From Bartonella sp. WD12.1 (GTDB lineage Bacteria > Pseudomonadota > Alphaproteobacteria > Rhizobiales > Rhizobiaceae): a stretch of DNA of 64,000 nt. Positions 17,280 through 26,931 of this stretch are shown here, in pieces; position 1 is the first letter of the stretch, and every line of letters begins with the position of its first letter. The notes below the pieces were generated by a model. That model was not told where the DNA came from and did no database searches. It saw only the letters and a list, made by a program, of their open reading frames with translations. A program made the translations under genes and the position numbers. The DNA is taken from contig NZ_MUBG01000001.1 of NCBI RefSeq assembly GCF_002022415.1, forward strand, positions 1,212,001-1,276,000, read 5' to 3'.

Positions 17280-17319
17280 CTTTAAAAAGGCAATGTCAAT
17301 GAATTGATTGGAATAAATA

Positions 17320-18000
17320 TTGGGGATAATAAAATTTGATAAGGTGACACAAGTCTTTGGTGATTTGTGTGTTTTAAAAAACATCACTGTACAGCTTACT
17401 GAAAGGCGAGTTGCAATTATTGGTGCGAATGGTTCTGGAAAAAGTACATTTGTTCGCCTTATTAATGGTTTACAACTCCCATCAAGCGGTTTTGTGTGCG
17501 TTGATGGACTGGATACAAAGCACAATGCAAAAGCAGTAAAGCGTAAAGTAGGATTTGTTTTTCAAAATCCCGATAATCAAATCGTGTTACCATTGGTACA
17601 CGAGGATTTGTCATTTGGCCTTAAAAATTTGAAATTAAGTAAGGAGGAAATTAAGCAGCGTGTTGATGAGATTTTACAGCGTTATGATCTGCAGAACTTC
17701 AAAAATCACGCAGTGCATTTATTAAGTGGTGGTCAAAAACAATTAATCGCTATTTCAAGCGTGATAATCATGAAACCAGACTATATTATTTTTGATGAGC
17801 CAACAACTTTACTCGATTTACGCAATAAACGTAAAGTTGCACAAATCATAGAAGAATTACCACAAACAGCAATTGTTGTATCGCATGATTTAGAGTTTTT
17901 AAAAAAATTTGATAGAGTATTAGTTTTTGATAAAGGAGAAATAATTGTTGATGATGTGCCTTCGGTTGCTATCAAAGAATACATGATGAAAATGTCATGA
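17320..18000 (+). CDS. bioM: Biotin ECF transporter ATPase BioM
   Basis: 226 residues. No ATG is available at the N-terminus; the likely start is TTG 17320 (product begins [15 protein letters not shown]). It has Walker [11 protein letters not shown]-loop FQNPDNQ, signature LSGGQKQL, Walker B YIIFDEP and H-loop VVSHD, in an ATPase of energy-coupling-factor type. It is followed, with 4-bp overlaps, by a CbiQ-like membrane protein and BioY, which identifies the set as the rhizobial BioMNY biotin importer. Confidence 0.9.
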   Translation: MGIIKFDKVTQVFGDLCVLKNITVQLTERRVAIIGANGSGKSTFVRLINGLQLPSSGFVCVDGLDTKHNAKAVKRKVGFVFQNPDNQIVLPLVHEDLSFGLKNLKLSKEEIKQRVDEILQRYDLQNFKNHAVHLLSGGQKQLIAISSVIIMKPDYIIFDEPTTLLDLRNKRKVAQIIEELPQTAIVVSHDLEFLKKFDRVLVFDKGEIIVDDVPSVAIKEYMMKMS

Positions 18001-18650
18001 TCAGTCTATATCTTCCACAGGATACATTTATTCATAGGCTTCGACCAGGAGTTAAGTTACTTTTCCTTACTGTATGTGGAACCATTATATCTATGGTTTC
18101 ATCTATACCTATTTTAGGCCTGTTTTTATTATTAGTGGTTTTATTATATAGAATTGCTAAGATTCCTTTGAGCAATATGATAAGGCAGCTTAAACTGATA
18201 GGTTTATTGTTAGTTTTTATATTTATTTTTCAAGCTATTTTTAACAATTGGCTGACAGGCCTTGAAGTTATATTGCATTTTATCATTCTTATTCCTTTAG
18301 CATCCCTTATTTCATTTACAACAAAAATTTCTGATATGATGAATTCAATTGAAGCAGGACTTCAACCTTTCCGACGCTTTGGTATTAATCCATCAAAATT
18401 GAGTATGGTTTTATCTATGGCAATTAGATTTATTCCAGTTGTTAGTGAAAAATTCAATGAGGTACGTGAAGCACAAAAAGCACGCGGATTAGATACAAAT
18501 ATTATAGCTCTTGCAATACCTGTAATTATACGAATAATAAGAATGGCTTCAGAAGTTGCTGAAGCATTAGAAGCTCGTTCCTATGATAGTAATATTGATG
18601 ATACACTTTCTAAAGATGATGGAAATACTCATATTGAAAGAATAATTTGA
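17997..18650 (+). CDS. bioN: ECF transporter transmembrane protein BioN
   Basis: 217 residues, a CbiQ-family membrane protein with about five helices. The coupling motif region QKARGLD and a second, weaker EARSYD near the C-terminus correspond to the two Ala-Arg-Gly-type helices that contact the ATPase. The start ATG overlaps the bioM stop and the stop overlaps the bioY start, so translation is coupled. Confidence 0.9.
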   Translation: MISLYLPQDTFIHRLRPGVKLLFLTVCGTIISMVSSIPILGLFLLLVVLLYRIAKIPLSNMIRQLKLIGLLLVFIFIFQAIFNNWLTGLEVILHFIILIPLASLISFTTKISDMMNSIEAGLQPFRRFGINPSKLSMVLSMAIRFIPVVSEKFNEVREAQKARGLDTNIIALAIPVIIRIIRMASEVAEALEARSYDSNIDDTLSKDDGNTHIERII

Positions 18651-19204
18651 TGAATACGAAAGATCTGGCTTATATCGCTCTATTTGTTGCCCTTTACGCA
18701 GTTTTAGGTCTTTTCCCTCCTATTTTTCTCCCCTTTTTAAATGGGGTTCCCATTACTGCTCAATCTATGGGGCCGATGTTAGCTGGATCTATACTTGGAG
18801 CAAAAAGAGGGGCTTTAGCATCAGTATTGTTTCTCTTACTTGTTGCCATTGGTCTGCCTTTGTTAGCTGGTGGACGTGGAGGTATTGGTAGCTTTTTAGG
18901 AATGGGAGGTGGCTACTTGATTGGTTTTCCAATTGCTGCATTTTTTATTGGATTTATGGTGCAATTGTTTTGGCTACGGTTAAACTTTATAACATTAGTA
19001 ATCATAAATATTATATGTGGTTTTGGGATTGTGCATCTTTTTGGAGTATTGTGGTTAGCTTATGTTGCTAAGATTTCTTTGTTAGCAGCTTTGATGAACT
19101 CATTAGGTTTTTTTATAGGTGATTTTTTGAAAGTTTTGATTGCATCTTCTATAGCAATTATGATTAAAAAATCTGTTCCTCTAATTCACTCAAAAGAAGA
19201 GTAG
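18650..19204 (+). CDS. bioY: Biotin-binding S component BioY
   Basis: 184 residues from ATG 18650, overlapping the bioN stop. NGVPITAQSMGPMLAGSILG, FLLLVAIGLPLLAGGRGGIG and GGYLIGFPIAAF are classic BioY membrane motifs. It binds biotin and works with BioMN for high-affinity uptake. No BioR-like operator was recognised upstream of the operon. Confidence 0.93.
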   Translation: MNTKDLAYIALFVALYAVLGLFPPIFLPFLNGVPITAQSMGPMLAGSILGAKRGALASVLFLLLVAIGLPLLAGGRGGIGSFLGMGGGYLIGFPIAAFFIGFMVQLFWLRLNFITLVIINIICGFGIVHLFGVLWLAYVAKISLLAALMNSLGFFIGDFLKVLIASSIAIMIKKSVPLIHSKEE

Positions 19205-19447
19205 TTAATATTTACTGCTAGATATAATCGCAAGACTCCACCTTTAAGAGCTACAAATATTACTCTAAAAACATATTTTAGTTATTCTTACCACTCCACT
19301 TTTATTCATGCTCTAAAAATTTTGCTTTAATCAATAAGTTAAGTGGTATTGATATTACATTGAATAAAAAGTTGATGTGTAAACTTTACGTTTACAAAGG
19401 ATTAAAACACCAACAAGAAGGCTTCTTTGATATAACATCAATATCGA

Positions 19448-22096
19448 TCAGAAACGATAACGTAGCCCCCCTGAGAAAGTACTTCCCGAAAGACCAGCTT
19501 TGGTTATTTTTTGCTGATAAACCATATCACCATGCAAAGCTATCTGAGACGACAATTGAGCCTGCACACCTACACCTGCTTCCATAGAAGAACCAAATGC
19601 GCCTAACTGGAATGTATCTTTGAACTGTACAAATTGCTTTCCTCCAAAACTACTCATAAGATGTAGTTTACCATAGAAGGACACTGAACGCCTCTCTCCA
19701 ATTCTAGTAAGGGTTTTGATAAGACGTCCACCCAAACGCGTTGTTAATTGGCTTGGAGATCCTATTTTAATATCAAAACCACCAACATCTCGAGCGGAAT
19801 TAAACATCAAATATTGATAGACAAGTTGCATCTGTGGCTCAAAAACAAGGCCTTCATATCCAGTCAAGAAAGCCTTACCACCTGTCAAAGCTGCACGCAG
19901 TGGCTTGCTCGTTATTCTTGCTGTTTTACTTTGCTCAAATGTTTCGACATTTCCTCGTGATAAACCATATGATAAAAGGCCATTAATATAAAACCCCATA
20001 TTATGCTGCAAATTCGCATAAGCCGTTACAGACCAGTTATCAAAATTACTTTTCTTACTTTTTTCAACATCTTGAGGTTGGAGTGATAATTTACCATAAG
20101 TACCTACAACTCCAATAAATATATCGCTTTGTTCACTCTCTAACCTATTCAAAAGAGCAGCCGCCTCTATTGTGTGATAACCAAACTTGCCGCCATAACC
20201 ATATTCCGAAATAGACAAATCAGAAGTGTAGTTGTGACTACCACCGTAACCACGTACGAAAAAGGCCGGCTTTCCATTGAAAAATGGATCAAACGACGTT
20301 ACCATTGTTCTTAATAACTCAGTTTGATTGTTGATATCCATCAGCCCAGCATAGAATAAAGCATTGGGCAAAAGCAGATAAGTTGGAACTTGTGGAACAA
20401 CCGCTTTAATCCCAAACTTGATATATTTATTTTCAAGACGGAAATCCCAAAAGTCCCCCTTACCTTCAACCAATCTTTGCCGAGGATTCGCTTTCCCAAA
20501 TTCAGAACCGGGACCATATGCAATAAGATGATATTGATAAGGAAAATTAGGCAGTACAACATATTCAGAATTTAGTACAAAAGAATTTTGCTTTGCTCTT
20601 CCAGAAACCTGTATAATTGATATACCCGGATCATTTTTACTTGTGCTCACTTTTTCTCTTAAATGACTTAACATACCAAGCACATGAACCGTAGTGGTTC
20701 CAGAAACATCACCATAAATCAAAACTCGATCAGACTTTTGATCACTTGACCGACTACCACTTTCCAAAGATACATTAAGATAAATATGTGCACCACCGCC
20801 TTTTGCATTGTAAGCCTCACCTGATCCTTTTCCAATATGCAATGTTTTATAATCGTCTAAAGTTGGTCTTTCAAAAACAATAGCACTATCTTTAATCATC
20901 ACATATGAAACAGATGACCACTGCGGATCTTGAACTTTACTTGTTGTTATAATCCATCTCGAACCGTTAGTTAAATAAAGCTCACCAGTATTTCCATCAA
21001 AAACGCGAGTACCACCACTTACTAAAGAAGCATCAGCCATAACTGTTACAGAAGACCCATTTTTAGCTTCTAATAATAAATCACCAGAAATTTCTGATTT
21101 TGATAAACTAATATGACCTTCAGCTCCAACACTATAAATAGCCGTATTATCTGGAACATGGAGGGCTGCTTTCTTAAAGGAAGCAAGTCCTGCTGCTAAA
21201 AAACCAGCCGTCCGTCTTGTCTCTTGAGTCTGATCTCCCTGAAAATATACACCATAAGATGCTTCACCCTTCACTATGATGGTTGAATTTTCAACATTAA
21301 CCTTATTAATCCTAGGCTCGATAGGCGACGCACCTCCCCTTGCAGAGGCATCAACAGGCGCATTATCAATAAAAAAACCGTGCGCACGAATAACATCAAC
21401 ATTGCCATTCCTAAAATTAATCCACCCCCCAAGTCTTGCATGAAAAGCCGTATTACTGTTCACATTGCTTGCGTTATTACCATGCCCACTAATTTCCACT
21501 CCATCCAAATCAGCAGTCCCTCTTAAAAACGATTTAACACCTGTTCCATTTGTAAAAATAATCGACCCATTATTCATCAAACTTGTGGCAGCAGCAGAAA
21601 TAAACAAACCAGCATTACGTTCTTTAGATTGAGAATCTCCCTGAACATTAATATTTGTCCTGACCAAACTAATACTTGAACCTTTATTGGTTACTACAAC
21701 AGCCGCATGTGTTCCAGGATCCGTACGAACTACTCCGTCACTTATTGCAATCATCCCACCGCTCTCAACCTTAAGCTGCCTAAGTGAATCCTTAACCTCA
21801 CTATTTTGTATTGCACTCATTGGTTGTTTTCTACCGCTTGCTATCGCTTTCTTTATTATTTTAGATATAAAATGATAAGGATTTTCGAAACCCAGATTGG
21901 TAATAATCACGGTTTCACTTCCTGCATCAACTGTTCTTGCTTGTGAAGAATTTCTTTCTTGTAACAAGGTACGTACACCTGCAGCTGTTCTCGATGTTCT
22001 CGATTCTGCGTTAACATCTATACTTTGAAAAAAACAAAGAGCGCTTATTGTAAAAACACACAAACACCTACGGTCTTTAAGCACTGTGATCATCAT
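19448..22096 (-). CDS. Autotransporter (type Va), full length
   Basis: 882 residues. A signal peptide (about 1-30, ending SIDVNA) is followed by a beta-helical passenger from about 60 to 560 and a C-terminal barrel of about 280 residues (YGYGGKFGYHTIEAAALL, VVGTYGKLSLQPQDVEK, GLVFEPQMQLVYQYL, VSFYGKLHLMSSFGGKQF) ending in GGLRYRF, the outer-membrane insertion signal. The barrel is homologous to those at 50.6-59.6 kb but is the most divergent. Bartonella carries families of such inducible autotransporters. It is divergent from the iron operon, with a shared 185-bp upstream region. Confidence 0.9.
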   Translation of the reverse strand: MMITVLKDRRCLCVFTISALCFFQSIDVNAESRTSRTAAGVRTLLQERNSSQARTVDAGSETVIITNLGFENPYHFISKIIKKAIASGRKQPMSAIQNSEVKDSLRQLKVESGGMIAISDGVVRTDPGTHAAVVVTNKGSSISLVRTNINVQGDSQSKERNAGLFISAAATSLMNNGSIIFTNGTGVKSFLRGTADLDGVEISGHGNNASNVNSNTAFHARLGGWINFRNGNVDVIRAHGFFIDNAPVDASARGGASPIEPRINKVNVENSTIIVKGEASYGVYFQGDQTQETRRTAGFLAAGLASFKKAALHVPDNTAIYSVGAEGHISLSKSEISGDLLLEAKNGSSVTVMADASLVSGGTRVFDGNTGELYLTNGSRWIITTSKVQDPQWSSVSYVMIKDSAIVFERPTLDDYKTLHIGKGSGEAYNAKGGGAHIYLNVSLESGSRSSDQKSDRVLIYGDVSGTTTVHVLGMLSHLREKVSTSKNDPGISIIQVSGRAKQNSFVLNSEYVVLPNFPYQYHLIAYGPGSEFGKANPRQRLVEGKGDFWDFRLENKYIKFGIKAVVPQVPTYLLLPNALFYAGLMDINNQTELLRTMVTSFDPFFNGKPAFFVRGYGGSHNYTSDLSISEYGYGGKFGYHTIEAAALLNRLESEQSDIFIGVVGTYGKLSLQPQDVEKSKKSNFDNWSVTAYANLQHNMGFYINGLLSYGLSRGNVETFEQSKTARITSKPLRAALTGGKAFLTGYEGLVFEPQMQLVYQYLMFNSARDVGGFDIKIGSPSQLTTRLGGRLIKTLTRIGERRSVSFYGKLHLMSSFGGKQFVQFKDTFQLGAFGSSMEAGVGVQAQLSSQIALHGDMVYQQKITKAGLSGSTFSGGLRYRF

Positions 22097-22281
22097 TTAA
22101 TTATCCCGATAGAAATAAATAGAAATAATTTACAAAAATACTAAATAACCAAGAAAGGGCTCATAACATATTTTGAGCTGCTTTACAACATAATGTGCCT
22201 TATGTAGTATGTTTTATTTTAATTGTGTGTAAAAAAAGTCTCATTATGGGTTCTAATATTTTATAAGGGAAAGGATAAACA

Positions 22282-23199
22282 ATGATTACAAAATATATAA
22301 TACGAATAGCGTCTATTGTGACTGCAATAATGAGTTTTACAACTTTTTCTGCGGCAAATATAACCATTGAGCATGCTTCAGGTTCTACTTCTATTTCCAC
22401 TTCTCCCCAAAAAGTTGTAGTGTTTGACCTTGCATCACTTGATAATATGAACCACCTTGGCATTAAGGTAATCGTCGGTGTTCCTGAAGGTAAAAAGCCT
22501 GCATATTTGCAACATTTTGATGATGCACGTTATGAAAAAATTGGTACTTTTTTTGAACCAAATTATGAAAAAATTGCTGCCTTTCAGCCTGACCTTATTA
22601 TCATCTCTTCACGTACTCAATCCAAATATAAAGATTTATCAAAAATTGCCCCAACCATTGACTTGACAGTAGGAAATGAAAACTCTCTTAAAGACATCGA
22701 GCGCAATATCACTATTCTTGGAAAAATTTTTGGCAAAGAACAAGAAGCTGAACAAGAAATTACTAAACTCAATGAAATATTAGCAAAAGTTCGTAAAAAC
22801 ACCGAAGGGCAAGGCAAAGGGCTGATACTTATGACCTCTGGTGGAAAAATAAGTGCTTTGGGCCCTAAATCACGTTTTGATATCCTTCATTCTAATTTTG
22901 GAATTGCTCCTGCAACAGACAAACTGATTGTGCAAAAGCATGGACAACTCATTTCCCCTGAATTTATTTTTGACACAAATCCTGACTGGTTATTGGTTAT
23001 CGATCGCGATGCTGCAATCGGGCGAGAAGGACAATCTGCAGCACAACTTCTCGACAATGAACTTATTCACCGTATAACAGCTTGGAAACAAAATCAGATC
23101 ATCTATCTAGACTCTTGGAGCTGGTATCGAGCAAGTGGTGGTCTAACCGGATTATATGAAGCTGCACAACAACTCAACGAAGCTTTTGCAAAAAAGTAA
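22282..23199 (+). CDS. Periplasmic siderophore/iron-binding protein (FatB/CeuE type)
   Basis: 305 residues with a signal peptide (cleavage after about residue 24, FSAA) but no lipobox. Landmarks are SPQKVVVFDLASLDNMNHLG, PNYEKIAAFQPDLIIISSRT and the C-terminal YLDSWSWYRASGGLTGLYEA. This is the class III binding protein of CeuE, FatB and VctP type, for ferric siderophores of the enterobactin or vibriobactin kind or their breakdown products. First gene of a four-gene ABC import operon, separated from the permeases by a hairpin. Confidence 0.88.
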   Translation: MITKYIIRIASIVTAIMSFTTFSAANITIEHASGSTSISTSPQKVVVFDLASLDNMNHLGIKVIVGVPEGKKPAYLQHFDDARYEKIGTFFEPNYEKIAAFQPDLIIISSRTQSKYKDLSKIAPTIDLTVGNENSLKDIERNITILGKIFGKEQEAEQEITKLNEILAKVRKNTEGQGKGLILMTSGGKISALGPKSRFDILHSNFGIAPATDKLIVQKHGQLISPEFIFDTNPDWLLVIDRDAAIGREGQSAAQLLDNELIHRITAWKQNQIIYLDSWSWYRASGGLTGLYEAAQQLNEAFAKK

Positions 23200-23243
23200 A
23201 TAATTTTACAAATAACTTGCTTACCATAAAAATAAAATTTAAG

Positions 23244-23280
23244 AGCAGAGGTTGTTTTAACCTCTGCTATTTTCATTTTT
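23244..23280 (+). terminator. Intra-operon terminator/attenuator
   Basis: AGCAGAGGTT (23244-23253) pairs perfectly with AACCTCTGCT (23259-23268) around a 5-base loop, followed by ATTTTCATTTTT. It lies between the binding-protein gene and the first permease, where a partial terminator would give more binding protein than membrane components. Confidence 0.75.
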
Positions 23281-23297
23281 CTTAAAGGAAGTTCAGT

Positions 23298-24254
23298 ATG
23301 AAAAGTTACTGGATAGCCATAATAGTTATTGTTTTACTTTCTATCGTAAGTATTTTTGTTGGTTATTCCGATGTAACACCTTCTAGCCTATTGTCAGGAA
23401 ATCCGAATGCGTGGCTTCTTTTCTGGCAAACACGTATTCCCCGCACAGCTGCAGTGCTTTTAGCAGGTATGGCACTTGCACTTTCAGGCATGATTATGCA
23501 ACTTCTTACACGTAATCGTTTCGTTGAACCCTCAACTGCTGGAACTGTTGAAACTGCATCACTTGGTATTCTTTTTGTTATGATTTTTGTTCCCAATATG
23601 CCTGTTCTTGGGAAAATGGTTGTTGCCACAACTTTTGCTATGGCTGGCACGTTACTTTTTATGTTTTTATTACGCCAGATCCCTTTAAAATCTACCCTCA
23701 TTGTACCACTTACAGGAATTATGCTGGGATATGTTATTGGTTCCTTAACCAACGCTATTGCCGATTATGAAATGCTACTTCCTTCCCTTCAAGCTTATTT
23801 ATTTGGCAGCTTTTCAATGGTTCTTGATGGAAAATACGAATTGTTATGGTTATCTTTTCCTTTATGCATACTTGCCTATTTTACTGCCGATCGCTTTACA
23901 GTAGCTGCTCTTGGAGAAGACTTAACCAACAATCTTGGCCTTAATTATCGTGCTGTCATGTTATGGGGGCTCTTTATCATTGCGTTAATTACCGCTGTGG
24001 TTATCTGCACAGTTGGTCGTATTCCCTTTGTTGGACTCATTGTTCCAAATCTTGTTTCAAGTTACAGAGGCGACAATATGCACCGTAGTGCTCCTTGGGT
24101 AGCAATTAGCGGCGCAGGAATGGTACTAATTTGCGATCTTTTAGGGCGAATTATTCACCATTCTTTTGAAATTCCTATCAGTGTAATGATGGGTGTTATT
24201 GGCAGCTTTATTTTCATTTTGCTTCTTTTACACTGGAGAAAACGTTTTGGGTAA
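23298..24254 (+). CDS. Iron-siderophore ABC transporter permease 1 (FatD/CeuB type)
   Basis: 318 residues, FecCD family with 9-10 helices. It shows WQTRIPRTAAVLLAGMALAL near the N-terminus, FVEPSTAGTVETASLG as the conserved gate-region loop and VGRIPFVGLIVPNLVS near the C-terminus. It pairs with the next permease. Its start has an AAAGGAAG site. Confidence 0.9.
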   Translation: MKSYWIAIIVIVLLSIVSIFVGYSDVTPSSLLSGNPNAWLLFWQTRIPRTAAVLLAGMALALSGMIMQLLTRNRFVEPSTAGTVETASLGILFVMIFVPNMPVLGKMVVATTFAMAGTLLFMFLLRQIPLKSTLIVPLTGIMLGYVIGSLTNAIADYEMLLPSLQAYLFGSFSMVLDGKYELLWLSFPLCILAYFTADRFTVAALGEDLTNNLGLNYRAVMLWGLFIIALITAVVICTVGRIPFVGLIVPNLVSSYRGDNMHRSAPWVAISGAGMVLICDLLGRIIHHSFEIPISVMMGVIGSFIFILLLLHWRKRFG

Positions 24255-25197
24255 AAAGAAAGCAACTATTCTCGTATTAACAATACTTATTGTCATAGCA
24301 TGCGTTGCAAGCAGCCTTTATATGGCATGGAATATAACCATTTATACATGGACATTTCGTTTAACAAAATTAGTTTCCCTTCTTCTTATTGCTTATACGA
24401 TAGCTGTTTCTACTGTTTTATTTCAGACAATTGTTAACAATCGTCTTCTTACTCCTTCTATTATGGGGTTTGATCAACTTTATATTTTAATTAAAACTGT
24501 TACCCTTTATTACCTTGGTTCTCTTTCTTTGCCCTTTTTGAACGAAGAAGGACAATTTATCTTTGAAGCGCTTATTTTAATTGTTTTTTCAATAAGTCTT
24601 TTTCACTTTCTATTTTCAAGAAACCTTAGAGGGTTTCATCTCACTTTATTAATTGGTGTTGTTTTAGGCGGATTTTTTTTCAGCTTGCGTATGTTTATGC
24701 AATTACAACTCAACCCAGATCAAATGATGAATTTAACTGACATCATGTTTGCGAATTTTAATAAATTAAATACATCATTAGTAAGCTTTTCTACAATCAT
24801 TGTCCTCATCATTGCTTTGATTGGTTGGCGTTTGCATTATTTGCTTGATGTTCTTGCTCTCGGGCAGGAAACTGCTCTTAATCTTGGAGTTGATTACCGT
24901 AAAAGTGCCACAACTATTCTCATTTTTATTTTTATTCTTGTATCCATCTCGACAGCACTTGTTGGGCCAGTTACATTTTTTGGATTATTAGTGGCCAACT
25001 TGTCTTATGAACTATCACCTCAGGCAAGACACAGTGTTGTTGTGCCCATTGCAATATTATTGGCTATAATTTGTTTGGTTGGGGGACAATTTATTTTAGA
25101 ACAATTCTTAAATATGGGAGGACGCTTGAGTTTTATTATTGAATGTTGTGGTGGAATTGTTTTCTTAACTTTGTTGATGAAGGGAAAATTTAAATGA
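24247..25197 (+). CDS. Iron-siderophore ABC transporter permease 2 (FatC/CeuC type)
   Basis: About 316 residues. The best start is TTG 24247 with GGAG 8 bases upstream, overlapping the end of permease 1; upstream codons in this frame are only permease-1 shadow. It is a FecCD-family membrane protein (RLTKLVSLLLIAYTIAVSTV, LLTPSIMGFDQLYIL, VGPVTFFGLLVANLSYEL). It overlaps the ATPase gene by 4 bp. Confidence 0.88.
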   Translation: MGKKKATILVLTILIVIACVASSLYMAWNITIYTWTFRLTKLVSLLLIAYTIAVSTVLFQTIVNNRLLTPSIMGFDQLYILIKTVTLYYLGSLSLPFLNEEGQFIFEALILIVFSISLFHFLFSRNLRGFHLTLLIGVVLGGFFFSLRMFMQLQLNPDQMMNLTDIMFANFNKLNTSLVSFSTIIVLIIALIGWRLHYLLDVLALGQETALNLGVDYRKSATTILIFIFILVSISTALVGPVTFFGLLVANLSYELSPQARHSVVVPIAILLAIICLVGGQFILEQFLNMGGRLSFIIECCGGIVFLTLLMKGKFK

Positions 25198-25952
25198 TTG
25201 AAATCAATCATCTTTCCAAAACTTATGGAGCCAGATTGGTTATTGACAATTTATGCCTTCATCTACCAAAGGGGGGAATTATTTCTCTTATTGGTCCCAA
25301 TGGTTCGGGAAAATCAACTCTTTTAATGATGATAAGACGTCTTCTGCCAAGTGATAAAGGTACAATTAACATCGATGGTCTTGATATTTATAAAACTCCC
25401 CATGATGTTTTAGCTAAAAAACTCTCACTTTTGCGCCAAGATAATCCATTATCTGTCCGTTTAACCGTATATGATTTAGTCAGCTTTGGACGCTACCCTT
25501 ATTCGAAAGGTCTATATAACAATGAAGATAAACAGTTCATTGACAGTGCTATCCGATATCTCGGTTTACAAGATCTAAAAACAAGATTTTTAGATGAACT
25601 TTCTGGGGGACAGCGTCAACGAGCTTTTATTGCAATGGTCATCTGTCAAGATACTCATTATGTATTGTTAGACGAACCATTGAATAATCTTGATATGAAA
25701 CATTCCGTTTCCATAATGAAGCAATTACGCCGTACTGCCAATGAACTAAAAAAAACCATTCTTCTTGTCATGCATGATATTAATTTTGCATCATCTTATT
25801 CAGATATGATTGTTGCACTCAAAAATGGTAAAGCAGCTTATTGTGGAAACCCAAAAGAAATTATACGTTCAGAAATTCTCAAAGAGATTTATGATATGGA
25901 TATCCAAGTAAAAACAATCAACAATGTGCCCATAGCTCTCTATTATCAATAA
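25194..25952 (+). CDS. Iron-siderophore ABC transporter ATPase (CeuD/FatE type)
   Basis: 252 residues with Walker A GPNGSGKSTL, signature LSGGQRQRAF, Walker B YVLLDEPLNNLD and H-loop VMHDINF, the FepC class. It energises the two permeases above. The start overlaps the permease-2 stop (ATGA). Confidence 0.92.
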   Translation: MIEINHLSKTYGARLVIDNLCLHLPKGGIISLIGPNGSGKSTLLMMIRRLLPSDKGTINIDGLDIYKTPHDVLAKKLSLLRQDNPLSVRLTVYDLVSFGRYPYSKGLYNNEDKQFIDSAIRYLGLQDLKTRFLDELSGGQRQRAFIAMVICQDTHYVLLDEPLNNLDMKHSVSIMKQLRRTANELKKTILLVMHDINFASSYSDMIVALKNGKAAYCGNPKEIIRSEILKEIYDMDIQVKTINNVPIALYYQ

Positions 25953-26018
25953 TTTTAAGATTCTTCTTTTAAACTTGCACACACTTTAAAATCTGCTAGA
26001 AACAATGAAGTCGCATAT

Positions 26019-26092
26019 TGGGGAATAGTTTAATGGTAGAACAGCGGACTCTGACTCCGTTAATCTTGGTTCGAATCCAGGTTCCCCAGCCA
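26019..26092 (+). tRNA. tRNA-Gln (anticodon CTG)
   Basis: A 74-nt cloverleaf: acceptor TGGGGAA/TTCCCCA, D arm with GGTAGAAC, anticodon stem GCGGA/TCCGT around CTCTGAC (anticodon CTG), T arm CTTGG-TTCGAAT-CCAGG, discriminator G and encoded CCA. Confidence 0.96.
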
Positions 26093-26324
26093 TTTTGATT
26101 TAATGATTTTAATTTATGCGTCTTTCTCTCACACTTATTAAAACTATAATTCTCTATCTCTAAAAACTAAATTCTTTATTGAATTCAAAGGACGATTCTT
26201 AAATGCTTGATTTTATAAAACAAATCTATTATTCTAAGGGATAGCTTATTATGAAAAGTGACAATAATAATCTCACAAACATTATATCTATGATATGTTT
26301 GGTAAATAATGAGGGAATACAACT

Positions 26325-26681
26325 ATGAAGCCAGAAACTATTGCTTCTGTTATGCATTCTATAACGTTGGCTTCAACAACGATAGAGACAATGGAAGCCT
26401 CTCAAAATCAGGTAGAGCCAATACAGAAAATGGCAAAACCTATTCCTATTATTAAACCTATGCCTCATTATCCCCTTTCTGCAAATATCTCTGATATGAT
26501 GGCACATATTAACGAGCTTATTAGTCAGAAAACAACAAAACTTGTTACAGAAATTAATCACGTTTTCTCTTTAGAAAAAAACAAAGAGCAAAAAAAGCAA
26601 TCAACTCAACAAGGTGCAATAATAGAACAAGAAGGATTCTATGAAGCAGCAAGAGTAGTAGAAAGAGTAACTAATAATTAA
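26325..26681 (+). CDS. Small hypothetical protein
   Basis: 118 residues with a GAGGGAA site before the ATG. I do not recognise it. It is threonine/methionine-rich at the N-terminus, has a Pro-Ile repeat (KPIPIIKPMPHYP) and a helical, basic second half (INELISQKTTKLVTEINHV, NKEQKKQ). There is no signal peptide or membrane helix. It stands alone between tRNA-Gln and the beta-helix locus; it could be a Bartonella-specific protein. Confidence 0.5.
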   Translation: MKPETIASVMHSITLASTTIETMEASQNQVEPIQKMAKPIPIIKPMPHYPLSANISDMMAHINELISQKTTKLVTEINHVFSLEKNKEQKKQSTQQGAIIEQEGFYEAARVVERVTNN

Positions 26682-26931
26682 AGTAGAGTCACACAGTCAG
26701 ATTACCACTCATAACACTAAAGTAAGTTTGTGAATATTCTGATTTAGTCGCTGATATAATATTTTGTTATCAATGTGATGAAAAATACAAATATAGCCTC
26801 ACTTAGTCTAACAATTAGTGAGATAAAATAATATTTATTTTTGACACATAATCAATTAAGTATAATTTCATTTTTCTAAACATGAATATGAAAAATACTT
26901 GAGTAAAAGAAAATATAAAAAGAATTATTCA

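Noticed and set aside
19360..19587. 75-codon plus-strand frame with a basic N-terminus
   Set aside because: Most of it is antisense to the conserved autotransporter barrel end; no ribosome site.
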